Assembly (NCBI GenBank): GCA_020060765.1
Contig: JAGUZQ010000018.1
Location: forward strand, 1 to 45,629
DNA: 45,629 nucleotides
Direction: 5' to 3'
DNA from: Planctomycetota bacterium
GTDB lineage: Bacteria; Planctomycetota; SZUA-567
Below the pieces are notes generated by a model, which was not told the DNA's origin, made no database searches, and worked only from the letters and a program-made list of their open reading frames with translations. Numbering within the stretch: position 1 is the stretch's first letter; every line of letters begins with the position of its first letter. Of this stretch, positions 33,006 through 41,152 are shown piece by piece. The translations under genes were made by a program, and so were the position numbers.

Positions 33006-33876
33006 GAACCGGGAACCGCTCCCCGTGGTGCAGGATCCCAACGGCGGCAGCGTACCCGAGACATTCAAGGGGATGCGGTTGCGGCAGATGTTCGTCACGC
33101 CCGACAAGGCGCGAGAGCTTCTGGCCAAGCACAACAACTACCGCAATCTCGACAAGCGCAAGGCCGAGCAGTACGCCAAGGCGATGGATCGGGGCGAGTG
33201 GGGCATTTTTCCGCCTATCTGTATCGGCCAGGCAGGCGATCTGCAGGACGGCCAGCACCGCATGGTCGCGGTAATCATCACCGGCAAGGGCCAGTGGTTC
33301 ACGGTGGTCAGTGGCATCCCCGCGAGTGCGGTCGACCACTACGACAACGGGCGTCCGCGGCGGCCGAGCGACGCGCTACGGAAGAAATACGGCGACGATC
33401 TGCGCACTTCGCCGCGCCGCCTGCAGGCGATCATCCTGCTTACGCACTTCGGCGCGGAAAAGCCGGAGCCCGTCCTCAACTGCGACTATCCCCGCCTCTA
33501 TGAAAACTACCATACCGCCGTGTGCCGTTTTTCCGGCGTCTTCTCCCGGCGGCACCGGCACTGCCCGCCCGCCTTGGTCGCGGCCTTCTGCCGCGCCTGG
33601 CTGTCGCTCACGGGCGACGCGTACATGCGCGACGAGCTTTTCGGCGCGGCGCTCAAGTACGCGGAGATGCAGTTTGACTGCGAGCGACTGAACGGGTTGC
33701 GCATGTTCTGCTCGTGGTGCTGCAATCAGGATCTGCTCACCCGGGCGGACAAAACCGAGGCATATCTTCGCGCCGCCAACGCGATCCAGGCCTTCCTGCG
33801 GCGCAAGGAAGTGAAGCGCCTCGTGCCCGCGCAGAGCGATCCCTTCCCGCTGTCCGCTTCGCACTCCGCCGCGTAA
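32977..33876 (+). CDS. ParB-like phage protein with a DGQHR motif
   Basis: A 299-residue protein. It shows NYRNLDKRKAEQYAKAMDRG, then PPICIGQAGDLQDGQHRMVA and WFTVVSGIP. This is the pattern of a widespread phage family with a ParB/sulfiredoxin-like fold. The remaining 170 residues are helical and contain several Cys (LRMFCSWCCNQDLL). AGGAGGGAGG lies directly upstream of ATG 32977, inside the end of the preceding ParB gene. The biochemical role is unknown. Confidence 0.75.
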   Translation: MVRSTLTIDRNREPLPVVQDPNGGSVPETFKGMRLRQMFVTPDKARELLAKHNNYRNLDKRKAEQYAKAMDRGEWGIFPPICIGQAGDLQDGQHRMVAVIITGKGQWFTVVSGIPASAVDHYDNGRPRRPSDALRKKYGDDLRTSPRRLQAIILLTHFGAEKPEPVLNCDYPRLYENYHTAVCRFSGVFSRRHRHCPPALVAAFCRAWLSLTGDAYMRDELFGAALKYAEMQFDCERLNGLRMFCSWCCNQDLLTRADKTEAYLRAANAIQAFLRRKEVKRLVPAQSDPFPLSASHSAA

Positions 33877-33891
33877 GCCCTCCCTCCCCGT

Positions 33892-33945
33892 CCGGTCGGC
33901 GTCCTTCCCGCCATGTGGCGACCCCCGCCACGGGACGCCGGCCGG
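33892..33945. repeat. Nested cruciform between genes
   Basis: CCGGTCGGCGTCC (33892-33904) pairs with GGACGCCGGCCGG (33933-33945) over 13 bp with one wobble. Inside it a second hairpin forms: GTGGCG (33915-33920) with CGCCAC (33926-33931). No T run follows, so it is more likely an mRNA-processing or stability element than a terminator. Confidence 0.6.
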
Positions 33946-33993
33946 GCTCCTCTTTCATACAAACGTCGGCTCTTTTCAGGAAAGGATGATGCC

Positions 33994-34797
33994 ATGGGAA
34001 TGTTGGATCGCGTGGAACACGGACCGCAGTCGCTGCCGCCGCGGCTGCTCTTGTACGGCACCGAGGGGATCGGCAAGAGCACCTACGGCGCCTCGGCGCC
34101 GGCCCCGGTCTTCGTGCAGACCGAGGACGGCCTGGGCGAGATCGGGTGCGCCCGGTTTCCGCTGGCCCGCTCCTTCGACGAGGTGCTGGCCGCGCTGGAG
34201 GAACTCCGCACCGGCGGGCACGAATTCCAGACGGTTGTGATCGATTCGCTCGACTGGGCGGAACGCCTCGCCTGGGACGGAATCTGCCGCAAGTACGGGG
34301 TGGATTCCATCGAGAAGGCGGCGGGCGGCTACGGCAAGGGCTATATCGAGGCCGCGAACCTGTTCCGCCGGATGCTGGAGACGCTCGACGCGCTCCGGCG
34401 CGAGCGGGGCATGGTAGCGATCCTCATCGCGCACGCCAAGGTGGAGGCTTTCACCGACCCGGAGGAAGGCGTGTACGACCGCTATTCGCCGCGCCTGCAC
34501 AAGCACGCGAACGCCCTGGTGACGGAATGGTGCGACATCGTCGCCTTCGCCACGCGAAGGATCACGATCCAGAACGCACATGCGGGCGACGTGAAGATCG
34601 CGAAGAACATCGGCGCGGGCGGCGGGGAGCGGATTCTTCGGTGCGAAGGCGGTCCGTCCTGCGTGGCCAAGAACCGTTACAACCTTCCGTCGGAACTGCC
34701 GCTCGCGTGGAGCGCGCTCATGGATGCGATGGTCGGCCCGGCCACCGAGGAGGTAAGCCCGCAGGCGGAAAAGGCGCGGGAACCGGTCACGGCATAG
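33994..34797 (+). CDS. AAA ATPase (AAA_24 / Sak4-like phage recombinase)
   Basis: A 267-residue ATPase. The Walker A motif is GTEGIGKST (22-30) and the Walker B motif is TVVIDSLDW. The following WDGICRKYGVDSIEKA and SCVAKNRYNLP match the AAA_24 phage nucleotide-binding family, related to RecA and the single-strand annealing/recombinase Sak4. The neighbouring RecE-like nuclease and DUF669 gene support a recombination role. The C-terminal 20 residues are acidic and variable. AAAGGATG precedes ATG 33994. Confidence 0.82.
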   Translation: MGMLDRVEHGPQSLPPRLLLYGTEGIGKSTYGASAPAPVFVQTEDGLGEIGCARFPLARSFDEVLAALEELRTGGHEFQTVVIDSLDWAERLAWDGICRKYGVDSIEKAAGGYGKGYIEAANLFRRMLETLDALRRERGMVAILIAHAKVEAFTDPEEGVYDRYSPRLHKHANALVTEWCDIVAFATRRITIQNAHAGDVKIAKNIGAGGGERILRCEGGPSCVAKNRYNLPSELPLAWSALMDAMVGPATEEVSPQAEKAREPVTA

Positions 34798-34864
34798 CGG
34801 TCGGCATGGTGTCGGCGCAAAACGTTTTCCCCGGATATTCATTCGGACAGGCAGGAGAAAAACA

Positions 34865-35323
34865 ATGGCGCAAATCGATTTTGACGCGACCACGGTCGAT
34901 CCGTCGACCAATCTTGATGCGATTCCCGCAGGCAAGTACGTGGCGGTGATCGCCGAATCGGGGATCAAGCCCAACTCCAAGGGCACGGGGCATCTGCTCA
35001 AGCTCGTGTTCCAGGTCATCGAGGGCGAATACAAGGGGCGGAAGGTGTTCGAGAACCTCAACATCGACCACCCGAACGCGCAGACCGTGGAGATCGCCAA
35101 GAAGGATCTTTCGGCGATCTGCCACGCGGTGGGCGTGCTGAAGCCGAGGATCTCGGAGGAACTGCACAACCTTCCGCTCATCGTGATCGTTGGCTGCCGA
35201 AAGCGACCCGACACCGACGAACTGGCAAACGAGGTCCGTGGCTACGCGCCGCGCGAGGCGGCGCAGGGGCAGCCCCAGCAGGCGCGTAGCACGACCCCGC
35301 CCTGGCGCCGCAACAACCAGTAA
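34865..35323 (+). CDS. DUF669 family single-strand-DNA-binding-like protein
   Basis: A 152-residue protein of the DUF669 family. It shows AIPAGKYVAVIAESGIKPNS, LLKLVFQVIEGEYKGRKVFE and NLNIDHPNAQTVEIAKKDLS. Family members occur next to AAA_24 ATPases in phages and are thought to bind single-stranded DNA (OB-like fold). The C-terminal tail is Gln/Pro-rich and ends PPWRRNNQ. AGGAG precedes the start. Confidence 0.85.
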   Translation: MAQIDFDATTVDPSTNLDAIPAGKYVAVIAESGIKPNSKGTGHLLKLVFQVIEGEYKGRKVFENLNIDHPNAQTVEIAKKDLSAICHAVGVLKPRISEELHNLPLIVIVGCRKRPDTDELANEVRGYAPREAAQGQPQQARSTTPPWRRNNQ

Positions 35324-35468
35324 TCGCGACCGGCGCTCCTTCCCGGTTTTCTTTCATCCCTTCTTATCCGTATTCCCGCGTCGGACGCCCTCGCGGCATC
35401 CTTCCCGACGCATCGCGCTCCTGTTCATCAATTGTTTCGCCCGCCTATGCTCGGGCTGGAGGACTGCC

Positions 35469-35711
35469 ATGCACATTGAGATCTGGACCATGCCGGATTG
35501 CCCGCGTTGCGAAGCGGCGAAAAACGCGCTTCGCAGCGCCGGGCTCGGTTACGAGGAGCGCAGTCTGGAAGCGCTGCGCAAGGGGGAGATTCTTGACGTG
35601 GACGCCATGACGGAGGCGGTGATGCAGGGCGGCCTCGCCCCCATGATCCGCGTCGACGACCGCTTCCTTTCCGACGCCGAATTCGAGGCCATGCTGCCGG
35701 GGACGGACTGA
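35469..35711 (+). CDS. Glutaredoxin-like thiol redox protein
   Basis: An 80-residue protein. It begins with a beta strand and the redox motif CPRC (MHIEIWTMPDCPRCEAAKNA), then RSAGLGYEERSL. It has the glutaredoxin-type LAPMIRVDDRFLSDAEF, in which the cis-Pro site appears as AP. It is probably a cytoplasmic NrdH/glutaredoxin-type reductant. Phage versions commonly supply electrons for deoxynucleotide synthesis. GGAGG lies 6 bases upstream. Confidence 0.82.
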   Translation: MHIEIWTMPDCPRCEAAKNALRSAGLGYEERSLEALRKGEILDVDAMTEAVMQGGLAPMIRVDDRFLSDAEFEAMLPGTD

Positions 35712-35722
35712 CGGGGGACACC

Positions 35723-35992
35723 ATGAAACTTCTGACCTGCGTCCGTTGCGGCATCCGTCCGACGCTTCGCTCCAGCAAGCCGCGCATCTGCCGGGAATGC
35801 GCCAAACGAAGCGGTGTCTGCATCTATTGCGGCGGCCCGACTCCGGAGCCGGAGTATCCGGGCGAGGCGCGCAGCACCGTTTGCCAGAACTGCGATCCGG
35901 GTGCCGGACGCATCGATCGCGGCCGCTACCGGCGCAAGATTTCGGATCTGCAGTATTACGGGAAGGACCCGGATTGGGAGGGGCCGCTATGA
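35723..35992 (+). CDS. Small zinc-finger protein with four CxxC pairs
   Basis: An 89-residue protein. Four CxxC motifs (CVRC, CREC, CIYC, CQNC) supply two zinc sites. A basic stretch follows (RYRRKISDLQYYG). I do not recognise it beyond a zinc-ribbon type. It follows the glutaredoxin gene by 11 bases and overlaps the RusA gene by ATGA, so it belongs to the same transcript. Confidence 0.7.
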   Translation: MKLLTCVRCGIRPTLRSSKPRICRECAKRSGVCIYCGGPTPEPEYPGEARSTVCQNCDPGAGRIDRGRYRRKISDLQYYGKDPDWEGPL

Positions 35993-36468
35993 TCGAACTG
36001 ATTCTGCCGTGGCCGCCGACGGTCAATCACTACTGGAAGCTCGGTCGCGGCCATCTCTATCTCGGTGAAGAAGGCAAACGCTACAAGGCCATCGTGACCG
36101 GCGTCGTGCACTGCGCGGGCGTGCGACCTTTTACCGGCGACGTGTCGCTGGAGATCGAGGCCTATCCGCCCGACCGGCGCGTCCGCGACATCGACAACGT
36201 ATTGAAGGCGATCTTCGATTCCTGCGGCAAGGCCGGACTCTACGCCGACGACAGCCAGGTCAAGCACGTCGAGGCGTGGATGCGGGAACCTTTCCCGCGC
36301 GGCAGGGTGATTGTCCGCGTGGCCGATCATGACCCGGACTCTTGCATTCCGCCAAGTCCCGTTCCCGCACCGGATGATCCGGACTGCCGCAACCCGCCCC
36401 TGGCCGCCTGCCGGAGGATGAAGCTGAAAAAAGAGCTTGCCGCCAAGACAGCGACGGAGAGGAACTGA
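35989..36468 (+). CDS. rusA: RusA-type Holliday junction resolvase
   Basis: A 159-residue protein. PWPPTVNHYW at the N-terminus and RRVRDIDNVLKAIFDSCGKA followed by GLYADDSQV carry the three metal-binding Asp residues of RusA. The enzyme cleaves four-way DNA junctions as a dimer and is typical of phage recombination modules. About 45 residues beyond the normal end are Pro-rich and Lys-rich and are probably disordered. ATG 35989 overlaps the previous stop. Confidence 0.9.
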   Translation: MIELILPWPPTVNHYWKLGRGHLYLGEEGKRYKAIVTGVVHCAGVRPFTGDVSLEIEAYPPDRRVRDIDNVLKAIFDSCGKAGLYADDSQVKHVEAWMREPFPRGRVIVRVADHDPDSCIPPSPVPAPDDPDCRNPPLAACRRMKLKKELAAKTATERN

Positions 36469-36472
36469 CCGG

Positions 36473-37231
36473 ATGGCCAAAATTCTTGTCGCGTTCGGTG
36501 ACATTCACTATCCGCAACACACCGCCGTGTCGGTCGAGATCCTCAAGAAGACCGTGGCCCGACTGAAGCCTCACATCTCGGTGTCCCTGGGGGATCTTCT
36601 GGACTGCGGGCAGTTCTCGCAGCACCCGCCGACGTGGGGCGTGCCGGAGACGGATTACGAAGCCGATCTCAAGGAAGCGAACGGGCTGATCGATTTCGTG
36701 CAGAAGCATACGCGCGAACGCATCGTGCTGATAGAAGGCAACCACGAATACCGGCTCGACCGCTGGGCGGCGCAACATGCCGAAGGGCGCGGAGCGTACA
36801 ACCTGCTCGCCCCGCGTATCCAGCTTATGCGCGGCAGGAGGGGCTGCACGTATATCCCTTACGGCAGCGCCAACGGCCGGTATCCGCACTGGAAAGTGAA
36901 CTCCCGCATCATCGCGGTGCACGGCTGGAGCTACGCCGTCAACGCCGCGCGCCGCCATCTTCAGATGTCGCAGGGGAAGAGCGTCCTTTTCGGCCACACG
37001 CATCACCTATGCACCGTCTGCCAGCAGAACATCTTCGGCGGCGACACGATCCGCGCCATCAGTTGCGGCTGTCTCTGCAATCCCGTGCCGCTCTACGGCA
37101 CCGGGCGGCCGGTCGAATGGGTCAACGGCTTCGTGATCGGCTACCTGGGCCGCCGCTCCGACACGCTCTTCACCGTGGATATCAAGGGCGACTTCGCCAT
37201 TTTGCCGGACGGCACGGAAATAATGGCCTGA
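36473..37231 (+). CDS. Calcineurin-like metallophosphoesterase
   Basis: A 252-residue protein with all core motifs of the metallophosphoesterase superfamily: GDIHYP (GDxH), GDLLDC (GDxxD), GNHEYR (GNHE), VHGW and GHTHH. These bind two metal ions. Phage copies of this size are known among protein phosphatases and DNA 3'-end nucleases, and the substrate here is unknown. It starts 4 bases after the rusA gene. Confidence 0.85.
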   Translation: MAKILVAFGDIHYPQHTAVSVEILKKTVARLKPHISVSLGDLLDCGQFSQHPPTWGVPETDYEADLKEANGLIDFVQKHTRERIVLIEGNHEYRLDRWAAQHAEGRGAYNLLAPRIQLMRGRRGCTYIPYGSANGRYPHWKVNSRIIAVHGWSYAVNAARRHLQMSQGKSVLFGHTHHLCTVCQQNIFGGDTIRAISCGCLCNPVPLYGTGRPVEWVNGFVIGYLGRRSDTLFTVDIKGDFAILPDGTEIMA

Positions 37232-37252
37232 CCGACTCGAAAGGCGAACGCC

Positions 37253-37540
37253 ATGAAAACGCATACCTTCCGCAACGGATCGTACCGGATCGAATACGCC
37301 GATCGCATTGACGGCGTCTGCGACGTGCCGGAGGAGGAGAGCGGGCCGCTCTCCATGACCATTCTTACGGGCGGAAACCTGCGCGCCTTTCATTCGGCCC
37401 TGCACGAGGGAATGCACGCGCACGGCGTGCCGGACGCCTATCTGCACGATCGCGACGGGACCGCGATCACCTGGAGCCTGGCGCGCTTTCTCTGGCGTCG
37501 CCTTCGGGAAATGGAATCAAGGAAAGGAACCCTATCATGA
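37253..37540 (+). CDS. Small HExxH-motif protein
   Basis: A 95-residue protein. The centre reads FHSALHEGMHAHGVPDAYLH with the zinc-binding motif HEGMH, followed by SLARFLWRRL. Similar tiny phage proteins carry L-H-E-x-x-H and a terminal LARxLWR segment, so this appears to be a real family. Whether it is an active metalloprotease is unknown. It overlaps the dNMP kinase gene by ATGA. Confidence 0.7.
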   Translation: MKTHTFRNGSYRIEYADRIDGVCDVPEEESGPLSMTILTGGNLRAFHSALHEGMHAHGVPDAYLHDRDGTAITWSLARFLWRRLREMESRKGTLS

Positions 37541-38070
37541 TTGTTGGATTCACCGGAAAGGCCGGGGCGGGCAAAAGCACCGCCGCGGGCATGTTGATTG
37601 ACGCGGCCGTCTCCTTGATGTCCTTTGGCACGTCCACGCTGATAAGCTTCGCCGATCCCATCAAACAGATCGCGCGAGATCATTTTGGCTGGGACGGCCG
37701 CAAGGACGAGCGTGGCCGCCGTCTCCTGCAGGTGCTCGGCACCGAAGCGGGCCGGGCTTACAACCCGAACATCTGGGGAGACCGCCTGATGAAGAAAGCC
37801 CAGGAGTTCGGCCCGGACACGCTCATATGCGTGGACGACGTGCGCTTCATTGGAGAGGCCGAGGAGATCCGCGCGCGCGGCGGCCACGTCTTCCGCGTCA
37901 TCGGCCGCGGCGACGACCTTGGGAATAACGCCGCGCACACCTCCGAACGAGGCCTTCCCGATTGTCTTGTCACCGACACGCTCGTCAACGACGGCGACCG
38001 GGACGCGCTTCGCCCGCGCGTTCGCGACCTGCTCGACCGTTACCTTTTGCCCGTGGGAGTCATGCAATGA
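37537..38070 (+). CDS. Deoxynucleoside monophosphate kinase (phage type)
   Basis: A 177-residue P-loop kinase. Walker A is GKAGAGKST (7-15). The acceptor-binding region is FADPIKQIARDHFGW, and LLQVLGTEAGRAYNPNIWGD followed by ICVDDVRFIGEAEEIRARG is typical of phage dNMP kinases of the T4 gp1 type. It phosphorylates dNMPs for phage DNA synthesis. It overlaps both neighbours by ATGA or a similar 4-base overlap. Confidence 0.85.
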   Translation: MIVGFTGKAGAGKSTAAGMLIDAAVSLMSFGTSTLISFADPIKQIARDHFGWDGRKDERGRRLLQVLGTEAGRAYNPNIWGDRLMKKAQEFGPDTLICVDDVRFIGEAEEIRARGGHVFRVIGRGDDLGNNAAHTSERGLPDCLVTDTLVNDGDRDALRPRVRDLLDRYLLPVGVMQ

Positions 38071-38609
38071 GTTTTATCCAAACCTACAGCGGCGCGAAGT
38101 TCGACTTCGCCGACCCGGCCCCCGCATCGATCCGGCTGAAAGACATTGCCCATGCGCTGGCGCGGATCTGCCGCTTCGGCGGCCATGTCGCGACGTTTTA
38201 CCCGGTGGCCGATCATTGCGTGAACGTGACACGCTTCCTCATCCGCAACGGCGCCGACCGCCAGACCGCAGCCTGGGGCTGCATGCATGACGCCGCGGAA
38301 GCGTATGTGGGTGACATCGTCTCGCCCTTCAAGCAGATGCTGCCAAAGGCCGGCGAGATCGAGCAGCGGATCGCCGCGATGATCCGGGAACGCTTCGGCA
38401 TCGACGAGGGGCAGGTCGATTTCGACGCCGTGAAGCGCGCGGACGAGGCGCTCCTGGTGGCCGAGGCAAAGGCGCTCTTCGATTTTCCGCCGCTGGAGAA
38501 CTGGACAGAAAGTTTTCGCGCAGAGCCGGTGCGCGACCCACTCCATATTTCGCGCGGACCACGGGAGGCCGAATCATTCTACCTCCTCATCGCCGCCCAG
38601 GTGCTGTGA
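38067..38609 (+). CDS. HD-domain nucleotidase (YfbR-like)
   Basis: A 180-residue protein. HVATFYPVADHCVNV supplies the first His, and CMHDAAEAYVGDIVSPFKQM carries the HD pair and a further Asp. VDFDAVKRADEALLVAEAKA supplies the last Asp. This is the arrangement of HD phosphohydrolases such as the 5'-deoxynucleotidase YfbR. With the dNMP kinase it probably tunes the deoxynucleotide pool. The preceding stop overlaps its ATG. Confidence 0.82.
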   Translation: MSFIQTYSGAKFDFADPAPASIRLKDIAHALARICRFGGHVATFYPVADHCVNVTRFLIRNGADRQTAAWGCMHDAAEAYVGDIVSPFKQMLPKAGEIEQRIAAMIRERFGIDEGQVDFDAVKRADEALLVAEAKALFDFPPLENWTESFRAEPVRDPLHISRGPREAESFYLLIAAQVL

Positions 38610-38684
38610 CGGCGATGCGCGTTTTCATTCTTTCATCAATCCACCGCTCTTCTTTGCCCTCGATCCGCATGGAGGCATCGCGGC

Positions 38685-40493
38685 ATGTCTTTTGAATTGC
38701 GTCCTTACCAACGTGCCGCCGTGGATGCGGTATGGGAACATCTGCGCACGCGCGATGACAATCCCTGCGTGGTGATTCCCACCGGCGGCGGCAAGAGCCA
38801 TGTGATCTCGGAAGTCTGCCGCGAGGCCGTGGAGAACTGGCGGGGACGCGTGCTGGTGCTTACGCACGTCAAGGAACTGGTGGAGCAGAACGCGGAAAAA
38901 CTGGTCGCGCTTCTCGGCCCGGATGTCGTGGGCATCTATTCGGCGGGGCTGGGACGGCGCGATACGGATCATCCGGTCATCGCCGCCGGAATTCAGTCCG
39001 TCTATCGCCGCGCCGAAGAACTGGGGCCGTTCGATCTTTGCATCGTCGACGAGGCGCACCTCCTTCCCCCTGATGGCGAAGGCATGTATCGGACCTTTCT
39101 GGCCGACGCCAAGGCAATCAGCCCGCACCTGCGGGTGATTGGCCTAACCGCAACTCCTTACCGGATGACCACTGGCGAAATCTGTGGGCCGGACAACATC
39201 CTCAACGCCGTCTGTTATGAAGCGGGCGTGCGCGACCTGATCGTCCAAGGCTACCTTTGCCCGCTCGTCTCCAAGGCCGGGCGTGAGAAGATCGACACTT
39301 CGTCCCTGCACATTCGGGGTGGCGAATTCATCGCGGGCGAGGCCGAAGAGTTGATGGATACGGATTCGCGGGTGCGCGCGGCGGTACGGGAGATCGTGGA
39401 GCGCACGGCTGACCGCAACGCCTGCCTCATCTTTGCCGCCGGTGTGAAGCATGGCGAACACATTGTCCGCGTCTTTCGCGAGCACCACGGCATCGAATGC
39501 GGATTTGTTACCGGCAACACTTCAATCGCGCAACGCGACCATGCCATCGCCCGGTTTCGGGGCGATTCGGAGTTGTCGTTTGAGGAGAAGCAACAATCCC
39601 TTTTCTCGACGGGAAACAGCACTCGCCCGACCGGCCCGTTAAAATACCTCTGCAACATCAATGTCCTGACCGTTGGCTTCGACGCGCCACACATCGACTG
39701 CATTGCTATGCTCAGGCCAACTGCATCGCCAGGGTTCTACATACAAATGACTGGTCGCGGTTTCCGCCCGCATCCGTCAAAGAAAGACTGCCTCGTATTG
39801 GACTTCGCGGGCAACGTTTTGCGTCATGGGCCGGTCGACGCGATCTCGGTGGGTGACCGCCTCAAGGGAGGCGGCGGGGAAGCGCCGGTCAAGGAATGCC
39901 CGGCGTGCGCGGCCCTTATCCATGCGGGTTACGCGACTTGTCCGCAGTGCGGCAACGTCTTTCCGAAGCCGGAAGCGAAGCACGAGGCGCAGGCGTCGGA
40001 CGCGGCGATTCTCTCCAGCGACGTGCAACCCGTGGACGAGGAGCGAACCGTGACGGAGGTGCGCTATTCTATCCACCATAAACGCGGCGCGCCCGAGGAT
40101 CATCCCAGGACGCTACGGGCCGAGTACATCCTCGGGAGCTTTTACCAGGATCGCGTTTCCGAATTCCTTTGCCCCGAGCATCCCGGTTGGGCGCGGAGCA
40201 AGTTTGAGCGCTGGTGGAAGGAGCGGACGGATCTTCCTTTTCCGAAGTCGGCGCGATCCGCGCTGGAAGTGGCCGAAGCGGGCGGACTGGCTGAACCCAA
40301 GCGCATCACGGTGCGCACCACGCCGCTGGAAGATTATCCGCGCGTGATCAATTGCCAGCTCGGGCCAAAGCCCGATCCGGAGGACACGCTGGAGCGTATG
40401 GCGATCCGGCAGGAAGCAACCGGCGATGAGGACGAATGGGGCGAACCCGTGGGCATGGGCGCGGATGACGATTTCGGCGATATTCCGTTTTGA
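38685..40493 (+). CDS. DEAD/DEAH-box (SF2) helicase with C-terminal zinc ribbon
   Basis: A 602-residue protein. Motif I is PTGGGKS (32-38), motif II DEAH (122-125), motif III GLTATPYR and motif VI QMTGRGFRPH. The helicase core resembles RecQ/Rad3-like SF2 enzymes in phages. A zinc ribbon follows (CPACAALIHAGYATCPQC, about 405-422), then a C-terminal domain of unknown type. About 25 extra residues sit before motif V (SFEEKQQSLFSTGNST). It probably unwinds DNA during replication of the element. Confidence 0.88.
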   Translation: MSFELRPYQRAAVDAVWEHLRTRDDNPCVVIPTGGGKSHVISEVCREAVENWRGRVLVLTHVKELVEQNAEKLVALLGPDVVGIYSAGLGRRDTDHPVIAAGIQSVYRRAEELGPFDLCIVDEAHLLPPDGEGMYRTFLADAKAISPHLRVIGLTATPYRMTTGEICGPDNILNAVCYEAGVRDLIVQGYLCPLVSKAGREKIDTSSLHIRGGEFIAGEAEELMDTDSRVRAAVREIVERTADRNACLIFAAGVKHGEHIVRVFREHHGIECGFVTGNTSIAQRDHAIARFRGDSELSFEEKQQSLFSTGNSTRPTGPLKYLCNINVLTVGFDAPHIDCIAMLRPTASPGFYIQMTGRGFRPHPSKKDCLVLDFAGNVLRHGPVDAISVGDRLKGGGGEAPVKECPACAALIHAGYATCPQCGNVFPKPEAKHEAQASDAAILSSDVQPVDEERTVTEVRYSIHHKRGAPEDHPRTLRAEYILGSFYQDRVSEFLCPEHPGWARSKFERWWKERTDLPFPKSARSALEVAEAGGLAEPKRITVRTTPLEDYPRVINCQLGPKPDPEDTLERMAIRQEATGDEDEWGEPVGMGADDDFGDIPF

Positions 40494-40496
40494 CGA

Positions 40497-40781
40497 TCAG
40501 ACCGCCGTCTTGAGACGCGGCACCTCGCGTTCAACGGGATGGGTGGCAAGATCGTATTGCATCTGCAGTCCCATCCAGACCTCGACGCTGGTGCCGAAGG
40601 CCATGGCGAAAAGCTGGGCGGTTTCCGGCGTGATGGAGCGCTTGCCATTGATGATCTCGTTCACGCGCCGGAACGGCACCTTGATGTGCTTGGCAAAGGC
40701 GTTCTGCGAGACGCCCATGGGCTTCAGGAATTCCTCCAGCAACACTTCGCCGGGATGCGGCGGATTCTTGAACTTAATCAT
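40497..40781 (-). CDS. higA: HigA-type antitoxin
   Basis: A 94-residue HTH XRE-family antitoxin. PPHPGEVLLEEFLKPMGVSQ with AFAKHIKVPFRRVNEIINGK and FGTSVEVWMGLQMQYDL match HigA. It neutralises the toxin encoded just upstream on the same strand and represses the pair through its HTH. It is the second gene, the usual order for higBA. It lies on the strand opposite to the surrounding element genes. Confidence 0.92.
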   Translation of the reverse strand: MIKFKNPPHPGEVLLEEFLKPMGVSQNAFAKHIKVPFRRVNEIINGKRSITPETAQLFAMAFGTSVEVWMGLQMQYDLATHPVEREVPRLKTAV

Positions 40782-40797
40782 GCTTCACCTCCGTTCG

Positions 40798-41088
40798 TCA
40801 GTGGTAGTCCTGGAAAGAAACGTCGCATGCATCGCCGTCTTCCCAGCGGAACACGATCCGGAACTGGTCGTTTACCCGGATGCTGTAATACCCCGCCAGA
40901 TCGCCTTTTAACCGTTCCAGGCGATTCGCGGGCGGGATGCGCAGATCCTCCAGTCGGATTGCCTGGTTGAGATAGCCGATCTTCCGGGCGATAACCCTGT
41001 ACAGTTCCGGCGGAATCTTTTTCGTCTTCGGCCCCGGCCCTTCGGCAATCAGCCGCTCCAGAGTTGTATCCGCGAAGTTCCGGATCAT
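40798..41088 (-). CDS. higB: HigB-type mRNA interferase toxin
   Basis: A 96-residue RelE/ParE-superfamily toxin. MIRNFADTTLERLI at the start, IARKIGYLNQAI, RLERLKGDLAGYYSIRVNDQ and FRIVFRWEDGDACDVSFQDY are diagnostic of HigB. I placed the start at 41088 because other HigB proteins begin MI-x-x-F-A-D and GAGG lies upstream. An ATG at 41112 would add eight residues. It cleaves mRNA at the ribosome unless bound by HigA. Confidence 0.92.
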   Translation of the reverse strand: MIRNFADTTLERLIAEGPGPKTKKIPPELYRVIARKIGYLNQAIRLEDLRIPPANRLERLKGDLAGYYSIRVNDQFRIVFRWEDGDACDVSFQDYH

Positions 41089-41114
41089 TCGGCGTTTCCT
41101 CTCTTCCTTCATAC

Positions 41115-41142
41115 ATTATACCGCATAATGGACTAATTGCAA
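41115..41142 (-). promoter_or_regulatory. higBA promoter with overlapping operator
   Basis: Minus strand: TTGCAA (41137-41142), a 16-bp spacer, TATAAT (41115-41120). An inverted repeat CATTAT-5 bases-ATAATG (41114-41130) covers the -10 box and fits the HigA binding site. Confidence 0.75.
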
Positions 41143-41152
41143 GGAAATGTCC

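Noticed and set aside
33976..35214. Minus-strand frame of 412 codons opposite the ATPase and DUF669 genes
   Set aside because: It is antisense to two well-supported genes and has no family pattern.
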